Translations under genes and position numbers: made by a program | IMG/VR virus record: IMGVR_UViG_3300034374_003448 | Span: 1-25,085 of that record | Direction: 5' to 3' (one strand) | Source of the DNA: a virus | DNA: 25,085 bases | The notes under the pieces: model-generated | Seen by the model: only the letters and a program-made list of their open reading frames with translations | Databases searched by the model: none | Told to the model about the DNA's origin: nothing | In this document: one piece after another, positions 22,709 through 25,085 of the stretch | Numbering within the stretch: the first letter of the stretch is position 1 | Layout: every line of letters begins with the position of its first letter

Positions 22709-23124
22709 GCTGCTAAAATCTCCTGTACTTGCTCATGGGTAAGGAGCTTCAATTCCCTATGGATTTCTAGCTTACCATCCGCAAAGATGTAGGGCGTTCC
22801 AAGCTTGCATGTAAGCATTACCTGTTCAGCCTTGTGGATTTCCGCAGTGCGGTCATTTTTTAACACAAAGTGATTTAGTGTGAATGGGTTGTAGATCACG
22901 TCTACAACGTTATTAAACACCTTGTGCGGTACAACGTCCCCTTCTACAAAAGCATGTACATTCTTCTGCCCGGTTCGACGAACCTTAGCTTGTCCAGACT
23001 TCCATACGATGAACTTTACATCCTCAAGGACTAGGTGATGGACATAGTCCACTACTATTTTCTTTTGCTTGTCTACAACGGAAAAGCATTGGCGTTGCAA
23101 GTTGTAGTATACTCTAGCGCGCAT
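22705..23124 (-). CDS. Conserved-looking phage protein of unknown function
   Basis: A 139-residue basic, beta-rich protein starting with MRARVYYNLQRQCFSV and containing DYVHHLVLEDVKF and RTGQKNVHAFVEG. I recall similar short phage proteins with a VHAFV-like motif, with no known function. I chose the ATG at 23124 because GGAGG lies 9 bases upstream; the frame is open 24 codons further. It overlaps the 3' end of the preceding frame by 52 bases and couples to the next gene through ATGA. Confidence 0.78.
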   Translation of the reverse strand: MRARVYYNLQRQCFSVVDKQKKIVVDYVHHLVLEDVKFIVWKSGQAKVRRTGQKNVHAFVEGDVVPHKVFNNVVDVIYNPFTLNHFVLKNDRTAEIHKAEQVMLTCKLGTPYIFADGKLEIHRELKLLTHEQVQEILAA

Positions 23125-23315
23125 TTGCTTCTTTCCTCCGACAAATACAGAACGACAATTGTATCCGTCCAATACGGATAAACCGAATGCCACCAATCTT
23201 TTTCATGGTCATGGCATACTTCCTCTTTAGTTTTAGCAGGATCATCAGTACCAGAATGCCAATCTGGTATAGGCTGAAGCAACTTGCTACATAGCAACTT
23301 GCCCCAACCTTTCAC
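23073..23315 (-). CDS. Probable small gene with GTG start
   Basis: An 80-residue frame starting at GTG, 4 bases after the stop of the gp88-like gene, with AAAGG spaced about 7 bases. It fills an otherwise empty 195-base gap and then overlaps the next gene by 52 bases in another frame. Its first 60 residues (with DWHSGTDDPAKTKEEV and DWWHSVYPYW) look protein-like and are rich in Trp and acidic residues. The long overlap makes it less certain; the C-terminus may be fortuitous. Confidence 0.48.
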   Translation of the reverse strand: MKGWGKLLCSKLLQPIPDWHSGTDDPAKTKEEVCHDHEKDWWHSVYPYWTDTIVVLYLSEERSKCALEYTTTCNANAFPL

Positions 23316-23319
23316 CCAG

Positions 23320-23931
23320 TTACCTTTTGCGGATAGCTTCCACTACATACGTTTTATCGTTGCGTGTATAGCAAGTCATGCAGTCTCTACAGCGTTGCCC
23401 CGTGCAGTCTTGCTGGTCTACAAACTTGTCCCGCGTGACGTTATTGAATACCTTATCAAAGTACATCGGCGGAACTGTCCGTAACTTGTTGACAAATGGG
23501 TTAGACCATACCAAGAATAAGTTTTCAGGCTTGCCATGTTTCCTAATGACAGCCTGCACCATGCCCGGACGTTTAGTCCACCACCCGAAAATTACTTTGG
23601 GGTTAGCACGGACTATGGCGAGATAATTTTCTGCATGTTGCAGATTTTCTACGTCCCCGTGATGGGAGAACCGGACTACGTCCCCCGGATAAAATCTTGG
23701 TATCTCGTGGTCCTCCAGAGGACGCTCCGTTATAAACCAATTGCGGTCAAGTGCCGCCTTTACACTAGGGCGGTATCCATTACCCAGTGTGGCATGGCTG
23801 TAGCAATAACGACAAATCCAGTCGTCACGGTCCACCTTGGACATCTTCTGGCAAAACTCTTGTTTAAGAGTGTTGGTTCCAATGGCGATCATGCGGTCCA
23901 TCTTGCCGTTTAACTTACTTACATGGGTCAT
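23320..23931 (-). CDS. Gp88-like phage protein with cysteine clusters
   Basis: A 203-residue protein resembling the phage 'gene product 88' group. It opens with KLNGKMDRMIAIGTNTL, then the cysteine motif EFCQKM..ICRYCYSH (about 26-45), a central RFSHHGDVENL strand-turn, WWTKRP, and a C-terminal cluster CTGQRCRDCMTCY (about 178-190). The CxxCY and C-terminal cysteines suggest a metal or Fe-S cluster with a radical-enzyme-like alpha/beta core, but this is inference. Its start overlaps the upstream small gene by 17 bases. Function is unknown; it lies in the early region. Confidence 0.65.
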   Translation of the reverse strand: MTHVSKLNGKMDRMIAIGTNTLKQEFCQKMSKVDRDDWICRYCYSHATLGNGYRPSVKAALDRNWFITERPLEDHEIPRFYPGDVVRFSHHGDVENLQHAENYLAIVRANPKVIFGWWTKRPGMVQAVIRKHGKPENLFLVWSNPFVNKLRTVPPMYFDKVFNNVTRDKFVDQQDCTGQRCRDCMTCYTRNDKTYVVEAIRKR

Positions 23932-24091
23932 TGTCCATCCTCCTGAGTTTTAGGACTAGCTTTGCAGCGAGTAGGCTGCGGTTTTCTTTGGGGCTGTTCA
24001 AAGATGAACAGTCCTCGTGATTCTCCACCATAGCTTTAAGAATCCACGAAGGTTCTCCTCCGTACATCGACAGTGCTTCTATGTATGTCAT
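23915..24091 (-). CDS. Small hypothetical protein after Ser-X array 2
   Basis: A 58-residue protein with an excellent ribosome site (TAGGAGG spaced 4-5 bases from the ATG), following Ser-X copy F by 22 bases. It is mostly helical (YIEALSMYG, PSWILKAMVENHED, RSLLAAKLVLKLRRM), suggesting a small helical bundle. It overlaps the gp88-like start by 17 bases. No family is recognised. Confidence 0.66.
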   Translation of the reverse strand: MTYIEALSMYGGEPSWILKAMVENHEDCSSLNSPKENRSLLAAKLVLKLRRMDNDPCK

Positions 24092-24113
24092 ATCACCTCC
24101 TAACCAGTACTCA

Positions 24114-24293
24114 CTAGTCAGACCAAGACTCAGACCAAGACCTAGACCTAGACCCAGACCAAGACCAAGACAAAGACCTAGACCCAGACCTAGACAAAGA
24201 CCAAGACCCAGACCTAGACCTAGACCAAGGCCAAGACTTAGACCCAGACCCAGACCTAGACAAAGACCTACATTTGGTTCGTTTAGTTACCAT
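24114..24293 (-). CDS. Ser-X repeat microprotein F (array 2)
   Basis: A 59-residue paralogue with head MVTKRTKCRS, where Cys replaces Tyr, and a Ser-alternating body of Leu, Arg, Gly, Lys, Trp and Glu, ending in Asp. One Ser is replaced by Pro (WPW, about 21-23). It starts 11 bases after the stop of copy E in the TAG-GAGG cassette and ends with TAG immediately followed by TGA. Last gene of array 2. Confidence 0.7.
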   Translation of the reverse strand: MVTKRTKCRSLSRSGSGSKSWPWSRSRSGSWSLSRSGSRSLSWSWSGSRSRSWSESWSD

Positions 24294-24304
24294 AGTCCTT
24301 CCTC

Positions 24305-24424
24305 CTAGTCAGACCCAGACCCAGACTCAGACCAAGACCAAGACCCAGACCAAGACCAAGACCTAGACCCAGACCTAGACTCAGACCAAGACCTAGACCT
24401 GTACTTGGTTCGTTTAGTCACCAT
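24305..24424 (-). CDS. Ser-X repeat microprotein E (array 2)
   Basis: The shortest paralogue, 39 residues: head MVTKRTKYRS, then an unbroken Ser alternation with Arg, Trp, Glu and Gly, ending in Asp. Every repeat Ser is TCT and every repeat Arg is AGG. Its head DNA is identical over 30 bases to that of copy B in the other array. A clean ATG with AGGAGG upstream, 12 bases after the stop of copy D, argues that even this short version is a gene. Confidence 0.68.
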   Translation of the reverse strand: MVTKRTKYRSRSWSESRSGSRSWSWSGSWSWSESGSGSD

Positions 24425-24436
24425 AGTTACATCCTC

Positions 24437-24622
24437 CTATTCAGACCAAGACACAGACTCAGACCCAGACCAAGAATTAGGCCCAGACCCAGACCCAGAC
24501 CAAGAATTAGGCCCAGACTCAGACCCAGACCAAGAATTAGGCCCAGACCCAGACCCAGACCAAGACCCAGACCAAGACCCAGACCTAGACCTAGACCGGT
24601 ACTTGGTTAGTTTAGTTGTCAT
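24437..24622 (-). CDS. Ser-X repeat microprotein D (array 2)
   Basis: A 61-residue paralogue with head MTTKLTKYRS and a Ser-alternating body that includes three copies of a 10-residue unit GPNSWSGSxS. It ends in Glu rather than Asp. AGGAGG is spaced about 8 bases from the ATG. First gene of array 2, preceded by a short remnant of another copy. The GPNS units come from a 30-base tandem duplication found only here, showing recent expansion. Confidence 0.7.
   Translation of the reverse strand: MTTKLTKYRSRSRSGSWSGSWSGSGSGPNSWSGSESGPNSWSGSGSGPNSWSGSESVSWSE
24471..24560. repeat. 30-base higher-order tandem repeat within copy D
   Basis: CAAGAATTAG recurs at 24471, 24501 and 24531 with exact 30-base period, with nearly identical sequence between. 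Each unit encodes ten residues of the microprotein (GPNSWSGS plus two). This is a second level of duplication superimposed on the 6-base repeat. Confidence 0.92.
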
Positions 24623-24649
24623 AACTCTTCCTCCTAGTCAGACCAAGAC

Positions 24650-24676
24650 CTAGACCCTTGGTTAACAAAGGTCTAG
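24650..24676. other. 11-bp inverted repeat upstream of array 2
   Basis: CTAGACC at one end and GGTCTAG at the other continue through one G-U and three more pairs to a 5-base loop containing TTAAC, giving an 11-bp stem. One arm is repeat-derived sequence from the remnant copy. No T-run follows on either strand, so it is not a typical terminator. It could be an RNA processing site or a trace of the recombination that created the array edge. Confidence 0.6.
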
Positions 24677-24692
24677 GCATTTCCCCTTGAAA

Positions 24693-24959
24693 TTACGTCT
24701 TGTTCATGACGCCGAACGACTCAATCGCAGCCGTCTGGACATACCAAGCTTCAGCGCCAAGGTCTTGGGCGTCCTTCCACTTTGCGTCATTGAAGGGACC
24801 AGTTTCGTAGACCACTTTGGCTCCGGTCAATTTGACGCAAGAGCTATTCACACCTACCAGCTTACCTGTGTAGATATAAACACCACACCACAGCGTCACA
24901 GTCTGACCCAGCAGGGCTTCGAGACCTTCGTTCTGCACTTCGTTAACGATAACTTTCAT
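24693..24959 (-). CDS. Small beta-rich conserved-looking phage protein
   Basis: An 88-residue protein with AAGGA spaced 7 bases from the ATG. Residues 15-55 show five alternating strands and Gly turns (TVTLWCGVYIYTGKLVGV, then CVKLTGAKVVYETG), like a small Sm-like or SH3-like barrel, followed by a Trp-rich segment (KWKDAQDLGAEAWYVQTAAIESFG). I recall similar marine phage proteins annotated as hypothetical. The fold is a guess from the strand pattern; an RNA-binding role would follow only if it is confirmed. Confidence 0.7.
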   Translation of the reverse strand: MKVIVNEVQNEGLEALLGQTVTLWCGVYIYTGKLVGVNSSCVKLTGAKVVYETGPFNDAKWKDAQDLGAEAWYVQTAAIESFGVMNKT

Positions 24960-25085
24960 AACAATTTCCTTCTCAGGTTTCTTCGATTTGGCAGGCTCAT
25001 CAGCGTAGGTTTGCCAAGTCTACGGACCCTAGGGCAATCCTAGGGTTTCGCCTCTACCGATGTTTCATTACCAGTACTCGATTAT
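24960..25085 (-). other. Leader region with CCTAGG hairpin, no clear gene
   Basis: These 126 bases upstream of the 88-residue gene contain an 8-bp inverted repeat (ACCCTAGG / CCTAGGGT, 25026-25046, loop GCAAT), each arm itself holding the palindrome CCTAGG. No T-run follows on the - strand. I found no promoter of sigma70 type and only a 14-codon frame. The region may be a 5' leader or the gap after a gene outside the window. Confidence 0.5.

Larger units (their letters stand above)
24117..24658. repeat. Hexanucleotide minisatellite array 2
   Basis: A second 0.5-kb tract of AGACCN hexamers (+ strand), with the same conserved stop/Shine-Dalgarno/head segments between three genes. The right end (24631-24658) is a remnant: the - strand reads Gly-Ser-Arg-Ser-Trp-Ser-Asp-TAG followed by the usual GGAGG, but with an in-frame stop upstream and no head. 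This looks like the 3' end of a lost seventh gene. Confidence 0.88.

Noticed and set aside
21040-24658. Template/variable repeats of a diversity-generating retroelement
   Set aside because: No reverse transcriptase gene is present, and variation is at the first two codon positions of every second codon rather than adenine-specific in one variable repeat.
24964-25005. 14-codon frame whose TGA overlaps the ATG of the 88-residue gene
   Set aside because: Too short, with no ribosome site; the overlap alone is not enough.

Overview
The window looks like part of a marine podovirus-type phage genome infecting an alphaproteobacterium, probably of the group typified by SAR116 phage HMO-2011. Three signs support this. 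The family-A DNA polymerase carries a DnaJ-like double CxxCxGxG zinc insertion between its exonuclease and polymerase parts, as described for HMO-2011. There is a GcrA-like regulator, a family confined to alphaproteobacteria and their phages. The gene set is typical of such phages: B12-dependent ribonucleotide reductase, ThyX, MazG, T7-type endonuclease I, Cas4-like exonuclease, split primase and helicase, and an integrase-like protein.

Layout. Positions 1-5126 (+ strand) hold the end of the late module: a 5'-truncated coiled-coil virion protein and a 1290-residue probable internal virion (ejection) protein. Everything from 5123 to the right edge is on the - strand, and the two transcription units meet tail to tail with overlapping stop codons. 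In transcription order (high to low coordinates) the - strand holds four blocks. (1) 25.0-20.1 kb: small early genes of mostly unknown function, including GcrA-like and gp88-like proteins. They are interrupted by two arrays, each of three tandem genes for serine-alternating repeat microproteins. (2) 20.1-18.1 kb: a zinc-ribbon microprotein, a DUF932-like gene with its own sigma70-like promoter and a strong terminator, and an integrase-like gene lacking key catalytic residues. (3) 18.1-11.2 kb: primase, helicase, M15 peptidase, tRNA-Arg(UCU), ThyX, dCMP deaminase and DNA polymerase. (4) 11.2-5.1 kb: an SSB-like protein behind a consensus promoter, Cas4-like exonuclease, endonuclease I, DUF3310 protein, NrdJ, a PD-(D/E)XK protein and MazG. 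Many genes overlap as ATGA or TAATG, so translation is probably coupled.

The genes form a coherent program: early host takeover (GcrA-like, microproteins), nucleotide supply (NrdJ, ThyX, deaminase, MazG, DUF3310), replication and recombination (primase, helicase, polymerase, exonuclease, endonuclease I, SSB-like), and lysis (M15 peptidase).

The least ordinary part is the repeat family. Six short genes share a 10-residue basic head, a (Ser-X)n body built from the hexanucleotide TCT-NNG, a terminal Asp/Glu and a cassette in which the stop codon is part of the next gene's Shine-Dalgarno sequence. I do not recognise this family. Five further small genes (51-59 residues, or 33 for the weakest) were found by reading gaps between the larger genes. 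Function statements rest on motifs read by eye; no database search was run.
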